DNA of 64,000 bases from Cellvibrionaceae bacterium (GCA_021151695.1 JAGKWU010000004.1:62001-126000), one strand, 5' to 3'; shown: positions 36,057 to 44,807, counted from the first letter of the stretch. The notes: generated from the letters alone by a model not told the origin. Program-made: numbers and translations.

Positions 36057-37214
36057 CTAACGATCACGATATTCACTGGGTGTTACACCCTCCGTGCGCT
36101 TAAAAAAACTGTTAAACACTGACTTGCTGTTAAAGCCCACCTCCAGATAAATCTCGGTAATACTTTTGCGCGACTTGGCGGGCTCATCCAACAAGCGCTT
36201 TGCCTCTCGGATACGATAGCTATTAATGAATTCATAAAAACTCAGTTGGTAATGTGCCTTAATCGCCAGCGATAATTTTCGCGGTTGGAGCTTTACGGCT
36301 TCCGATAATTTATCGAGGGTGATATCCGGGTTGGCGTAGTAGCGCTGCTCCAGCATGACTGATTCCAGGTTTGCAATCAGCTGCGGATCAACATGCCCTT
36401 GCCTGTCCTCACGTTTTGCAAAAGGCGACTCTTCATTGACCGCCGGCACAAAAACAAAATAAATAAAGCGCAAGAAAATCAGCACATTGATCACGGCAAA
36501 ATTAAAATAGTAGCCACTCAAGCCCACTAGGTTAAGCAAATCAAGATCGAAGTAATCCTCAACCAGCTCCGATAGCTTTATCGTCAGCAGCACACCATCC
36601 CAGGCAAATAAAATCACAAAGCAAGCCAACATGATTTTAAGCCAGGCGAGATCACCCAGTTTCAGGTTGGAGTAAATGTTCTGTAGTTGCTTGTGATAGT
36701 TAAACACGAGGGAGAAACAAAAAAGCGCATAGACAAGCCGCAAGTACCTGCCTGCGGCCTCCAGGTAAAGATAAGGCGCCGAATAAGCTATGTGCTGTGA
36801 CTTGATCAACCAGTATTGGCTGTCATGATCCTTCACATAAAAAATGCAAATCATGGCCACGAAATAAAAAGCGACCGGAATCGAATGCAGCAGATGCAGC
36901 CTGTGCAATGCAAAATCCCGAAATAGCAATGAGCGCACAAAAAAATACAGCAGAGGTCCATCCAGAAAATAAGCATAGCTTCCCCAAAAAAATAGATCCG
37001 GCGATTTTTGCAGCAACCAGATACGAAACTGGGCGCCCCAGAAGGTGAGTTCATGCAAAGGAATTAAAAAATGGCAGAGCAGAAAGCCCACCAAAAACCA
37101 GGTACTCAAGTTTCGCTCTTTATTGGTCGCCGCTAAAAGGAGCGCAAATAGCAAGCACTCAAATGCGGTTAGAACCATCAAGACATCATGAAAGTTAAAC
37201 AATATCGCGTTCAT
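36057..37214 (-). CDS. AraC-family regulator with N-terminal membrane domain
   Basis: 385 residues. The first 255 residues contain about seven hydrophobic helices (FNFHDVLMVLTAFECLLFAL, STWFLVGFLLCHFLIPLHEL and so on); the last 100 are a double helix-turn-helix AraC domain (LDKLSEAVKLQPRKLSLAIK, then ITEIYLEVGFNSKSVFNSFF, ending GVTPSEYRDR). Membrane-anchored AraC regulators of this shape are frequent next to glycoside hydrolase genes in Cellvibrio-like bacteria. It lies downstream of the GH5 gene, on the same strand but beyond a terminator. A role in sugar-responsive control of that gene is inference. Confidence 0.82.
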   Translation of the reverse strand: MNAILFNFHDVLMVLTAFECLLFALLLAATNKERNLSTWFLVGFLLCHFLIPLHELTFWGAQFRIWLLQKSPDLFFWGSYAYFLDGPLLYFFVRSLLFRDFALHRLHLLHSIPVAFYFVAMICIFYVKDHDSQYWLIKSQHIAYSAPYLYLEAAGRYLRLVYALFCFSLVFNYHKQLQNIYSNLKLGDLAWLKIMLACFVILFAWDGVLLTIKLSELVEDYFDLDLLNLVGLSGYYFNFAVINVLIFLRFIYFVFVPAVNEESPFAKREDRQGHVDPQLIANLESVMLEQRYYANPDITLDKLSEAVKLQPRKLSLAIKAHYQLSFYEFINSYRIREAKRLLDEPAKSRKSITEIYLEVGFNSKSVFNSFFKRTEGVTPSEYRDR

Positions 37215-37246
37215 AGCAGGTAGCCTGAAAAGCCATTATCCAAAAC

Positions 37247-37271
37247 GAAAAAACCACGCCCGAAGGCGTGG
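37247..37271 (-). terminator. Terminator after the GH5 gene
   Basis: Read on the minus strand: CCACGCC, loop TTCG, GGCGTGG, then a six-base T tract. The stable UUCG tetraloop and T run make it a convincing intrinsic terminator separating the GH5 gene from the AraC gene. Confidence 0.88.
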
Positions 37272-37354
37272 AGCAAAACCGGCCACCAGGGCCGGGGGGA
37301 TAGAAGCGCAGCACCAACTACGCTTCGCAGGTTGTCAGTTATTTATCCGCATGA

Positions 37355-39733
37355 TTATTTCAGCTGGAGTTGCCATTGTTGATTGTTGCTGCCGGAATAA
37401 TCCCACTGCTGGATACCCGCGCCATCATTGACAGAGACATCTTTCACATCCAGCGATTTACCACTGTGCTCCGCAACTATCTTGAAATAACCATTACCGA
37501 GATCGGTGAGAATCCAGTGCTGGTTGCCCGCATTGGTAAAATCCCACTGCTGGATAGTTGCACCGTTGCTGGTGGAAACACCGGCGACATCCAGCGATTT
37601 CCCACTGCTGTTGCTGATAATTTTGTAAGTGGTGCCAGAAAGCTGGGTGAGCGTCCACAACTGATTGGCAGCACCGCTAAAAGTCCACTGCTGAATGCTG
37701 GTGCCGTTGCTGGTGGAGTTGTTGGTGACATCCAATGCTTTGCCGCTGTTTTTGGAAATGATGGCGTAGCTACGGCCCGAGATAATTCCGCTCACAGTCG
37801 AGCTAGAGCTTGATGACTTGCTGGTACTCACCACACTGCTGGAACTGGAAGATTTACTTGTACTGGTCGCGCTGGATGTTTTGCTTGACGTGGTCGAGCT
37901 TATTGAACTGGAGATTGAGCTGGATGTTTTACTTGAGCTGACCGAACTCGATGTGCGACTGGATGATGCATTCGCCAGGGTCAGCGTAAAATTATTCAAA
38001 TTCACTTCCGCACCGCTGAAATAAATACGAACAATTTGATTACCCGTTGGCAGGGTTACGTTGCTCGAATTAACACTAGCCCAGGTATCCCAACCACCGG
38101 TGGCAGGAGTACTGGTAGTCGACAGCAATTGGCCATTTAGCAAGAACTGGATTTGCCCGGTAGTTTGTGGTGTAGCCACGCGATAGCTCAGGTTGTAGCT
38201 ACCAGCTTGCTGCACATTAACGCTGTACTCCAGCCATTCACCCTGCGCCACCCAGCCAATATTGTAGCCGGCAACGCCATTGTCGTTGGTTGCAGAAATA
38301 TCCACTTCGGTGGTGCGATAAGCATTGCCACTGTTGCCTGAGCTGCTGTCCCACCAAGTGAGCCCCTGACAACCCAGGTCAAAATTTTCCGCTTCAATCG
38401 TACCGGGAATTGTGTAGGGCGTTGTATTAAAAGGTGTACGCGTTCCGCTCACATTGCACGCGGGTTTTGTTCCATCATAAAAATCCTGGTGCCACACCAA
38501 GCCGGCAGCACCGTTGAGGATATTGGTTTTGGCAAAATCGATCATGCCTGTGTAAGCGGAGGCTGCACTAGTGTTGCTATTAATGGCATTAACCACCGAG
38601 CTGTACACGGAGTTAGGCATCACCGTCCAGAGCGTTTTATCATGGCTCATTTTCTTAAACGACCATGCAAAAGAGCCCGCAATGTTTGCAGCCGACCAGT
38701 CCGCCATGGTACGCAAATTGGCCGCCGTGTCCTCACCATACTCACCCAGAATCAGCGGGACTCCCATGCGGTTGGTAATGTCGTCACGCGCATACAAATC
38801 TGCCAGCGCTGCAGTATTGCCGAAAATATAATGGTGGGTTTCTATCACCAGGTTGTTATCCCAGCGGCTGGAAATGCCTGTATTGTTTTGCGTGGTGCCA
38901 TTAGTCCAATCCAACACGTTGAGATCAGATGCCCACCAATCACCTTCCGCCACAATGATGTGATTGTTATCCACTTCGCGAATGGCATTACGCATGGTGA
39001 TCAAAGAAGTCAGTAATTCATAACTTCTGTTGGGTTGTGTGACCGGCTCATTAATCAGGTCATAACCCCAAATGATGGGCTCGTTTTTGTAGTAGTTGGC
39101 TATGTGCTTCCATACCTGACTGGCGATGGAAATATTATTGCCATCCCAAAACTTCACCGAGGTGCGCGGCTGGCTGGAGTTGGAATCCATATTGTCACTG
39201 TGGTCGCCAGGGTTTTGGTAACCGGGGGCGGCATGCATATCCAGAAGAATGTAAATCTTGTGGGTTTTGCAGTAGCCTACCAAACGATCAAGGTATTGAA
39301 AGCCCGCGTTACTCAGGGCGCCGTTTTGCCAAAACATGTTGTAGTGAAAAGGCACCCGCACCGAGTTGTAACCCAGATTTTTCAAATCGATGATGGTTTG
39401 CTCAGTCACGTAATTCAAACGCCATTGGTGTTCGAACTCTTTGGCTTTGGCGGCATCGCCAAAAGCATTTCCCAAGCTGTTCAGGAATTGCGTGTGGGTG
39501 CGATAGTTAAAATCACCCATCATCAAATAGCCTTCCCACAGCAACCAGTTCCCCAGGTTCATACCGCTGAGATAAAGCGGTGCGCCTTTCTCGTCGACAA
39601 TTTTGGTGCCGCTGGTATGTACATATTGGGCAGATGCATTGCCGGCAAACAGACATGTGCTAGCGAGTGTCAGGGCGCAAAGCCCGTGTTTGAGCGACGC
39701 CAACGCAGCCGCCCGGCTAAAGAGTTTATTCAT
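37355..39733 (-). CDS. Secreted GH5 glycanase with CBM6-like, poly-serine and ricin-type modules
   Basis: 792 residues, exported (signal peptide ending near NASA, residue 35). Residues about 40-420 are a GH5 barrel with acid/base E229 in DLINEP and nucleophile E331 in LILGEYGE. The opening GMNLGNWLLWEGYLMMGDF is closer to the exo-beta-1,3-glucanase branch of GH5 than to classic cellulases. Residues about 440-590 resemble CBM6 (TIPGTIEAENFDLG, GEWLEYSVNVQQAGSYNL). A poly-serine/threonine linker of about 60 residues follows, then a ricin B/CBM13-like domain with three QQW repeats (IQQWTFSG, IQQWDFTN, IQQWDYSG). Poly-serine linkers are a Cellvibrio hallmark. Likely substrate is a beta-glucan; the exact specificity cannot be read from sequence. 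AGGA precedes the ATG. Confidence 0.88.
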   Translation of the reverse strand: MNKLFSRAAALASLKHGLCALTLASTCLFAGNASAQYVHTSGTKIVDEKGAPLYLSGMNLGNWLLWEGYLMMGDFNYRTHTQFLNSLGNAFGDAAKAKEFEHQWRLNYVTEQTIIDLKNLGYNSVRVPFHYNMFWQNGALSNAGFQYLDRLVGYCKTHKIYILLDMHAAPGYQNPGDHSDNMDSNSSQPRTSVKFWDGNNISIASQVWKHIANYYKNEPIIWGYDLINEPVTQPNRSYELLTSLITMRNAIREVDNNHIIVAEGDWWASDLNVLDWTNGTTQNNTGISSRWDNNLVIETHHYIFGNTAALADLYARDDITNRMGVPLILGEYGEDTAANLRTMADWSAANIAGSFAWSFKKMSHDKTLWTVMPNSVYSSVVNAINSNTSAASAYTGMIDFAKTNILNGAAGLVWHQDFYDGTKPACNVSGTRTPFNTTPYTIPGTIEAENFDLGCQGLTWWDSSSGNSGNAYRTTEVDISATNDNGVAGYNIGWVAQGEWLEYSVNVQQAGSYNLSYRVATPQTTGQIQFLLNGQLLSTTSTPATGGWDTWASVNSSNVTLPTGNQIVRIYFSGAEVNLNNFTLTLANASSSRTSSSVSSSKTSSSISSSISSTTSSKTSSATSTSKSSSSSSVVSTSKSSSSSSTVSGIISGRSYAIISKNSGKALDVTNNSTSNGTSIQQWTFSGAANQLWTLTQLSGTTYKIISNSSGKSLDVAGVSTSNGATIQQWDFTNAGNQHWILTDLGNGYFKIVAEHSGKSLDVKDVSVNDGAGIQQWDYSGSNNQQWQLQLK

Positions 39734-40141
39734 AGTGTCCTCATGTTATTCGTTATTGAGAGGCGAGCTAAAAAAGTGATTCCTGAATTGGGCGCCTTGG
39801 CCGGCCGGGATTGTTATGACTTAATTGATTCCCAGATCAGCTACTACATAGCCGCCGTAAATCCTCCGATTTACCAAACCAGCCTACAAAGCTTTTTTCT
39901 GGCTGTAGTTTGAGCAGCTGCAAATCGCCCAAAATAATTCAGCCGTACGCAGGTAAGAACAGACGATTTTTATTCGCACGCGAAGAGAGCTGCCAGGCAG
40001 TACAAGGTGAAAAAGCAGCACAAGAGGTAGACGATTGGATAATTACCCCAAACAGATCAATCACTTAAATCAGGTAGGTATTTAATCGCACTCGCCGTTA
40101 TGTCAGTGACACGGGTAAAAAGTGCTAATCGCAAACAAGCC
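39734..40141. other. Intergenic region upstream of the GH5 gene
   Basis: About 400 bases without a credible gene. A seven-base inverted repeat with a four-base centre (GTAAATC 39857-39863, GATTTAC 39868-39874) about 125 bases upstream of the GH5 start is a possible regulator site. I could not identify a confident leftward promoter. The long open frame on the plus strand that enters this region is an antisense shadow of the GH5 gene. Confidence 0.35.
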
Positions 40142-40182
40142 TTGACATTTAGCGCCCGGCCCAATACTGTATATAAAAACAG
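40142..40182 (+). promoter_or_regulatory. LexA-controlled promoter of yebG
   Basis: A TTGACA -35 (40142-40147) is followed 17 bases later by a TACTGT -10-like hexamer (40165-40170). Overlapping it is a 16-base SOS box, CTGTATATAAAAACAG (40167-40182), which has the invariant CTG-N10-CAG and an AT-rich centre. LexA bound here would block the promoter directly. Confidence 0.88.
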
Positions 40183-40203
40183 TAAAACCAAAGAGGAAAC
40201 ATC

Positions 40204-40494
40204 ATGGCAGTAGTCGCCGTATGGCTTTGTGATCGGGATGGCAGCATGTTTGAAGACAGAAAACTCGCAGAAGAACACGACAGATACCTGGAGCTGGCCG
40301 CGAATATCACCCAACTGATTGAGGAAAATATTCCGGACATAGACGAGAAACACAGTGAGGCCATTGGCCTGCTGCTCGCCCAACGCCGCGAATTACTGGC
40401 CAAGGCCTGTAAAGGAAAACCGGATGAATTGCTTCAGCCATTCACCTACGAAAAGCCAGTCACACTGAATGCCAGCATTGCCGCCAAGGATTAA
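40204..40494 (+). CDS. yebG: YebG-like SOS-induced protein
   Basis: 96 residues, the same length as E. coli YebG, starting MAVVAVWLCDRDGSMFEDRK, with the family's acidic helical middle (LELAANITQLIEENIPDIDE) and GLLLAQRRELLAKACKGKP. YebG is a small DNA-damage-inducible protein of unclear biochemical role. An AGAGGA ribosome-binding site precedes the ATG, and a perfect LexA box covers the promoter, which supports both the identity and the start. Confidence 0.9.
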   Translation: MAVVAVWLCDRDGSMFEDRKLAEEHDRYLELAANITQLIEENIPDIDEKHSEAIGLLLAQRRELLAKACKGKPDELLQPFTYEKPVTLNASIAAKD

Positions 40495-40499
40495 TCAAG

Positions 40500-40742
40500 G
40501 ACAGATTTGGAGTTCAGGCTCCGGCAGCAATGTTTGTTAGCGCTGGTATCCCCCACAGATCAACCAGCGCCACCGGAGGGTTAACCGCCGGTGCCACAAA
40601 GCTGGTGTACCCCACAGTGCATCAGCGGGTATTAAACAATACCCACACCACTTCATCCACGCAGCGCCACGGCCTGCGTGGATGACTCTTTCCGCCACCA
40701 CACTGCTTTCAATGGAAGCCTCAACGAGTGTGGTGGCTTTTT
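40500..40742 (+). ncRNA. Candidate structured small RNA with six hairpins and an intrinsic terminator
   Basis: No gene fits here, but the region folds into consecutive perfect or near-perfect hairpins: 40540-40547/40563-40570, 40571-40576/40588-40593, 40601-40607/40620-40626 (one G-U pair), 40627-40633/40638-40644, 40653-40664/40674-40685 (12 perfect pairs) and 40694-40704/40727-40737 (11 perfect pairs) followed by five T. The first and third hairpins share a 17-base arm-plus-loop with 15 identities, each ending in the loop CCCCACAG. The T tract exists only on the plus strand, giving orientation. The 5' end is not defined; it could be an independent sRNA or the 3' UTR of yebG. It does not match any RNA family I recognise. 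Confidence 0.6.
40694..40742 (+). terminator. Terminator of yebG / candidate RNA
   Basis: Eleven perfect pairs (GCCACCACACT / AGTGTGGTGGC) with a 22-base loop followed by TTTTT; only the plus strand has the T tract. Confidence 0.8.
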
Positions 40743-40759
40743 CTTGCCACAATGCGCAT

Positions 40760-41197
40760 CTATAAAAACCGCTGCAGATGATCTGGCGTCGCCAGCATGC
40801 AGTAATCGTATTTGCCAAATAGCCAATAGCGGTTAAGCGCAACACGGTCGTAACACCAGTCGCGAATCACTCGGGGGAAAATCCTGAAAAGGCCAGCAAG
40901 TCGCCAAGGTAATGGCAACTGCTTCATCACAGCAATAAACGAATCACTTCGTTCAAGAGCGCGATTGCCCTGGACCAACAACATAGTTTCAAATACATCC
41001 AGCGGATACCCAAACCACTGCAAAATCGCCTGCCCTTCAGCTGACTGGACCGAGCAGAGCTTGAACTTATGCTCCCTGTCATAGCGGATAATAAAACGGC
41101 TCCAGCCATTGCAGAGCTTGCAGACACCATCGAACAATATGATTTGATCGTTTGGTTCGACCTTGGGTGGATATGAGCCAGAAACCAAAGAATTCAT
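40760..41197 (-). CDS. DCC-family thiol-disulfide oxidoreductase-like protein (DUF393)
   Basis: 145 residues with the family motif at the N-terminus, ILFDGVCKLCNGW (DxxCxxC), and the C-terminal YRWFGK-like sequence here YWLFGKYDYCML. The fold is thioredoxin-like, but no reaction is established for the family. It ends a three-gene leftward operon, starting three bases after the epimerase gene. Its partners suggest a role at the membrane or in redox maintenance; this is inference. Confidence 0.85.
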   Translation of the reverse strand: MNSLVSGSYPPKVEPNDQIILFDGVCKLCNGWSRFIIRYDREHKFKLCSVQSAEGQAILQWFGYPLDVFETMLLVQGNRALERSDSFIAVMKQLPLPWRLAGLFRIFPRVIRDWCYDRVALNRYWLFGKYDYCMLATPDHLQRFL

Positions 41198-41199
41198 AG

Positions 41200-42144
41200 T
41201 TACACCAAATCACGCAACGCGACATCAAGAGTTGGATAGCGAAATTGGAATCCGCTTTCCAACAGTGCTTTTGGCACAACCCTCTGCCCTTCTAACAATA
41301 AATCTGCCTGCTCACCCAGTAGCAAACGCATGGGCCAGGCTGGCATTGGGATAAAGCAGGGCCTGTGCAAAATACGCGCGGCGGTTTTACTAAAATCAAG
41401 CTGGGTTAAGGTTTCTGGAGCAGTAAAATTATAAGCAGGCAATAGAGATTCTCCTGCAGCATATTTACGCCATAAATGCGCCAGCGCTCGCTGCAAATCT
41501 TCTACATGAATCCACGACTGCCACTGGCGACCTGATCCCAAGGCACCACCCATAGCTAATTTTATCGGCAAGAGCATCATAGGTAGCGGGCCACCACGCC
41601 CCAGTACCAAACCAAATCTCATGGCCGCTACAGTCACGCCATATTGCGCTGCAGACTGCGCCACCTTTTCCCAATCATGGCAAAGGCTGGCCATAAAAAT
41701 AGATTGAGTATGGCCGCTCTCATCCAGTTCTGTATCGTCGCCAATTTTCTGGATACCGTAATAGCCAATCGCCGAAGCAGATAATAATAATGTTGGTTTT
41801 TGTTTCGCCTGCGCAATCCAGTCGATCAAGGTTTGTGTAAGCCCGAGACGACTTTTTCTCAATGCAGATTTGCGCTTGTCAGTCCACCACTTGCCAAGCA
41901 CGCGAGCACCAGCAAGATTGATAATCACATCGACAGGATAATCAGCAGGCAACTCCTTCATGTTAGCAATGCAAGTCACTTTGCCGTCAAACATCCACGA
42001 AGCTTTTTTGGGATTACGTGTCAATAATGTCACTCGCTGACCATCCGCTAAAAGCGCCTTCACCAACAGCTGGCCAATAAACCCGGTTCCACCAGTTACC
42101 AGCACACTTTGGCTGTTATCGCTGAAATGAATTTGGGTATTCAT
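41200..42144 (-). CDS. TIGR01777/YfcH-type NAD-dependent epimerase family protein
   Basis: 314 residues of the short-chain dehydrogenase superfamily: Rossmann motif VTGGTGFIGQLLVKALLADG, VIINLAGARVLGKWWTDKRK (typical of the YfcH/TIGR01777 group), SASAIGYYG replacing the usual YxxxK region, and a C-terminal DUF1731-like part (FIPMPAWPMRLLLGEQADLL). Substrate unknown for the family. Two or three bases separate it from both neighbours, so the three genes are an operon. Confidence 0.88.
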   Translation of the reverse strand: MNTQIHFSDNSQSVLVTGGTGFIGQLLVKALLADGQRVTLLTRNPKKASWMFDGKVTCIANMKELPADYPVDVIINLAGARVLGKWWTDKRKSALRKSRLGLTQTLIDWIAQAKQKPTLLLSASAIGYYGIQKIGDDTELDESGHTQSIFMASLCHDWEKVAQSAAQYGVTVAAMRFGLVLGRGGPLPMMLLPIKLAMGGALGSGRQWQSWIHVEDLQRALAHLWRKYAAGESLLPAYNFTAPETLTQLDFSKTAARILHRPCFIPMPAWPMRLLLGEQADLLLEGQRVVPKALLESGFQFRYPTLDVALRDLV

Positions 42145-42146
42145 AA

Positions 42147-42587
42147 TTACATTTCCCTACGATCAAATTGCCACAATAAAAACAATGGCGGCAGCATGGT
42201 TGAGAGCACGAATAAATCCATCCATAAATGCATCCAAAGGTCACGCTGTAGCGACACATAAATATCTTGCGGCCCCCAGACCATCAACCCAATCATCATC
42301 CATAACCAAACGGCTGCCCGGCGGGTGCGATCCCCCATATAAATAAGAACAGCCATAAAAATGGCCGCAAATTGCAACGTAGCTCCAAACAATTTAAGCC
42401 ACCATAAATGCAGCTCACGCGCTATTACCGATGAACCTTCTGGCCAGAATCTACCGAGTACAAGTTGATGGTAACTTTCGAAAAACGTGCTCTCCATCAT
42501 CCAGGTCATACCAATTCCGACCAAGAAATGGAGTAAGGCATAACCATAAAGCCAGCGAACTAACCAAGGCCGAAATTCGTATTCCAT
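42147..42587 (-). CDS. Small integral membrane protein, first gene of operon
   Basis: 146 residues with about four hydrophobic helices (LYGYALLHFLVGIGMTWMM, FGATLQFAAIFMAVLIYMG, AAVWLWMMIGLMVWGPQDI, LFVLSTMLPPLFLLWQF) in a small four-helix arrangement. ATG 42587 has GAGGA eight bases upstream; a longer in-frame extension to 42677 lacks such a site. I do not recognise a named family. It is divergent from the GbsR-like regulator across about 160 bases containing a perfect palindrome, so it is a likely regulatory target. Confidence 0.75.
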   Translation of the reverse strand: MEYEFRPWLVRWLYGYALLHFLVGIGMTWMMESTFFESYHQLVLGRFWPEGSSVIARELHLWWLKLFGATLQFAAIFMAVLIYMGDRTRRAAVWLWMMIGLMVWGPQDIYVSLQRDLWMHLWMDLFVLSTMLPPLFLLWQFDRREM

Positions 42588-42711
42588 AGCTATAGTCCTC
42601 GCAAATTTAAGATAGGCATTGCCCCAAGATCTATCACCCACCTGCGCAATCCGCCCGCCTATTGTGCATAAAAGCACAGAAGTGATTGACCCTCAACCTA
42701 ATTTACGGTAA

Positions 42712-42729
42712 TTTCAGTAATTACTGAAA
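42712..42729. promoter_or_regulatory. Palindromic operator between the DCC operon and the GbsR-like regulator
   Basis: A perfect 18-base palindrome, TTTCAGTAATTACTGAAA, lies 18 bases before the regulator's start codon and 124 bases from the divergent operon. Symmetry and position fit an autoregulatory site for the dimeric GbsR/MarR-type protein next to it. Confidence 0.6.
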
Positions 42730-42747
42730 ACTCAGGAATTAGCCACC

Positions 42748-43296
42748 ATGCCCGCCAACTTAACCCCCATGATTCAATCCTGCGTACTCCACTTTGGGGA
42801 GATGGGCAGCCGTTGGGGAATTAACCGTACTGTTGGGCAAATGTACGCGTTGATTGTGCTTAACAAGGCGCCGCTTTGTGCGGATGACATTGCCGAAGCG
42901 CTGGGTTTTTCGCGCTCCAATGTCAGCATGGGTATTAAAGAATTGCTGTCTTGGGATTTGATCAAGTTACAACACTTACCCGGTGAACGCCGCGAGTTTT
43001 ATTCGGCGCCGGGCGATGTCTGGGATATCGCCAAAACCCTGATTGAACAGCGTCGCAAACGCGAAATAGATCCTACCCTCTCCACCTTGCGTAATTTAAT
43101 TCTCGAAAGCCCCGCTAGCAGCGAGGAAGAATATGCGCAACAGCGTATGCGCGAGATGCACGAACTCATCGAAATGCTCACGCTCTGGACCAGCGAAATC
43201 CAACGGCTCGATAGCGCTAAGCTAGGTAAGTTACTGAAGCTTGGCAGCAGCATTGGTAAAGTTCTCGATTTAAAAGACAAGTTGCTCAATCGCTAA
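42748..43296 (+). CDS. GbsR/MarR-family transcriptional regulator
   Basis: 182 residues with a winged helix-turn-helix in the first half (WGINRTVGQMYALIVLNKAP, then ADDIAEALGFSRSNVSMGIK), basic wing (HLPGERREFY) and a long helical C-terminus for dimerisation. This is the GbsR-type branch, often regulating membrane or respiratory functions. It lies between a divergent operon and, 124 bases downstream, the cytochrome bd genes on its own strand. Control of one or both is likely but not shown. Confidence 0.82.
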   Translation: MPANLTPMIQSCVLHFGEMGSRWGINRTVGQMYALIVLNKAPLCADDIAEALGFSRSNVSMGIKELLSWDLIKLQHLPGERREFYSAPGDVWDIAKTLIEQRRKREIDPTLSTLRNLILESPASSEEEYAQQRMREMHELIEMLTLWTSEIQRLDSAKLGKLLKLGSSIGKVLDLKDKLLNR

Positions 43297-43419
43297 GCCC
43301 GAGAAGTCAGGTGAGAGATACGCGACAAAGTTGAGATAAGGTCACCCATAACCGGTTCCCTGCAACCAGCGCCGGGTTCCGGTTCGCTTTGACGGTTCTC
43401 GCTGGTAGAGGTACTTGCT

Positions 43420-44805
43420 ATGCTCGATACACTGGTTCTTTCACGCATTCAATTCGCCGCAAATATTTCGTTTCATATTTTATTTCCCACCATCACCATT
43501 GCGCTCTGCTGGTTCCTGCTATTTTTTAAAATCCAATACAACCGCACCGACGACGAAGTCTGGATGCGCGTTTACCGTTTCTGGGTAAAAGTATTTGCGC
43601 TCACCTTTGCCGTGGGCGTTGTTAGTGGCCTGACGATGTCATTTCAATTTGGCACTAACTGGCCTGGCTATATGAAAACCGTGGGCAATATCGCCGGCCC
43701 GTTGCTGGGTTATGAGGTGCTCACCGCATTTTTTCTGGAAGCGACTTTTCTCGGCATTATGTTGTTCGGGATTAATCGCGTCTCCAATCGCATTCATACC
43801 TTCGCAACATTTTTGGTTGCCTTCGGCACAACCATGTCGGCCTTCTGGATTATTTCACTTAATTCCTGGATGCAAACACCGCAAGGTTTTGAAATGCGCG
43901 ACGGAGTTGCACACCCGGTAGATTGGCTGGCGATTATTTTTAATCCCTCTATGCCCTTCCGCCTCGCCCATATGCTTACCGCCTCAGGAATCACAGCAGG
44001 ATTTTTGATTGCAGGCTTGTCCGCTTATCGCATTTTGAAAGGCGACCATAAACCCGCGCCGCGCCGCGCATTAAAAGTTGGCATCTACGCAACGGCGATT
44101 TTGATTCCACTGCAAATTGTTATCGGCGACATGCATGGCTTGAATACACTCCATCATCAACCCGCCAAAATTGCCGCCATGGAAGCCGTGTGGCACAGCG
44201 AGAAAGGCGCGCCGCTCGTGTTATTTGCCTGGCCCGATGAACATACACAACACAACAAATTTGCAGTGGAAATACCACACGGTGCCAGCCTGATCCTCAA
44301 ACATGAATACGATGGCGAATTAAAGGGTTTGAGTGAATTCACTGAAGGCCACCCACCGGTGAAACCTTTATTTTTTGGATTTCGCATTATGGTGGGCATG
44401 GGCGTACTCATGTTGATCGTGTCCTGGTTTGGCGCTTGGCAACAAAAACGCAAAGAAGAAATTTCTCCAGGCATGTTGAAAGTATTTATAGCAATGACCT
44501 TCTCCGGCTGGATAGCCACGCTCGCTGGCTGGTACGTCACTGAGATTGGTCGGCAGCCTTATTTGGTGACTGGCGTTTTAAAAACGGCAGATGCTGTGAC
44601 GACGCTGCCATCATCCAATGTGGGTTTATCGCTGGCGATTTATCTCAGCCTCTACGCCGTTTTGCTGGTCGCCTACATACGTACATTGTTTGTGATGGCG
44701 CGCCGCGCGATTCTCGTTGATCGTCCTGAAGACGACCAAACACTGCAGGAAAAAATCAACGTCGTAAAAGAATCAACCACAAACACATCAACACAGGGAG
44801 AATAG
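43420..44805 (+). CDS. cioA: Cytochrome bd-type quinol oxidase subunit I (CioA-like)
   Basis: Haem-bearing subunit of a cytochrome bd oxidase in the inner membrane, reducing oxygen with quinol electrons. 461 residues, nine or so helices, starting LSRIQFAANISFHILFPTIT with haem ligand H19, and GWYVTEIGRQPYLVTG near the C-terminus. The short length and reduced Q-loop place it with the cyanide-insensitive CIO type of Pseudomonas, not E. coli CydA (about 520 residues). Followed by subunit II after two bases. The symbol cydA is an equally common label. Confidence 0.93.
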   Translation: MLDTLVLSRIQFAANISFHILFPTITIALCWFLLFFKIQYNRTDDEVWMRVYRFWVKVFALTFAVGVVSGLTMSFQFGTNWPGYMKTVGNIAGPLLGYEVLTAFFLEATFLGIMLFGINRVSNRIHTFATFLVAFGTTMSAFWIISLNSWMQTPQGFEMRDGVAHPVDWLAIIFNPSMPFRLAHMLTASGITAGFLIAGLSAYRILKGDHKPAPRRALKVGIYATAILIPLQIVIGDMHGLNTLHHQPAKIAAMEAVWHSEKGAPLVLFAWPDEHTQHNKFAVEIPHGASLILKHEYDGELKGLSEFTEGHPPVKPLFFGFRIMVGMGVLMLIVSWFGAWQQKRKEEISPGMLKVFIAMTFSGWIATLAGWYVTEIGRQPYLVTGVLKTADAVTTLPSSNVGLSLAIYLSLYAVLLVAYIRTLFVMARRAILVDRPEDDQTLQEKINVVKESTTNTSTQGE

Positions 44806-44807
44806 CC

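Noticed and set aside
39035..39913. Long plus-strand open frame of 292 codons
   Set aside because: It lies almost wholly antisense to the GH5 gene, whose catalytic motifs are intact, and has no ribosome-binding site or recognisable motif.
40500..40742. CsrB/RsmZ-type RNA
   Set aside because: That family exposes repeated GGA in hairpin loops; here the loops are C-rich and GGA is not repeated in loops on either strand.
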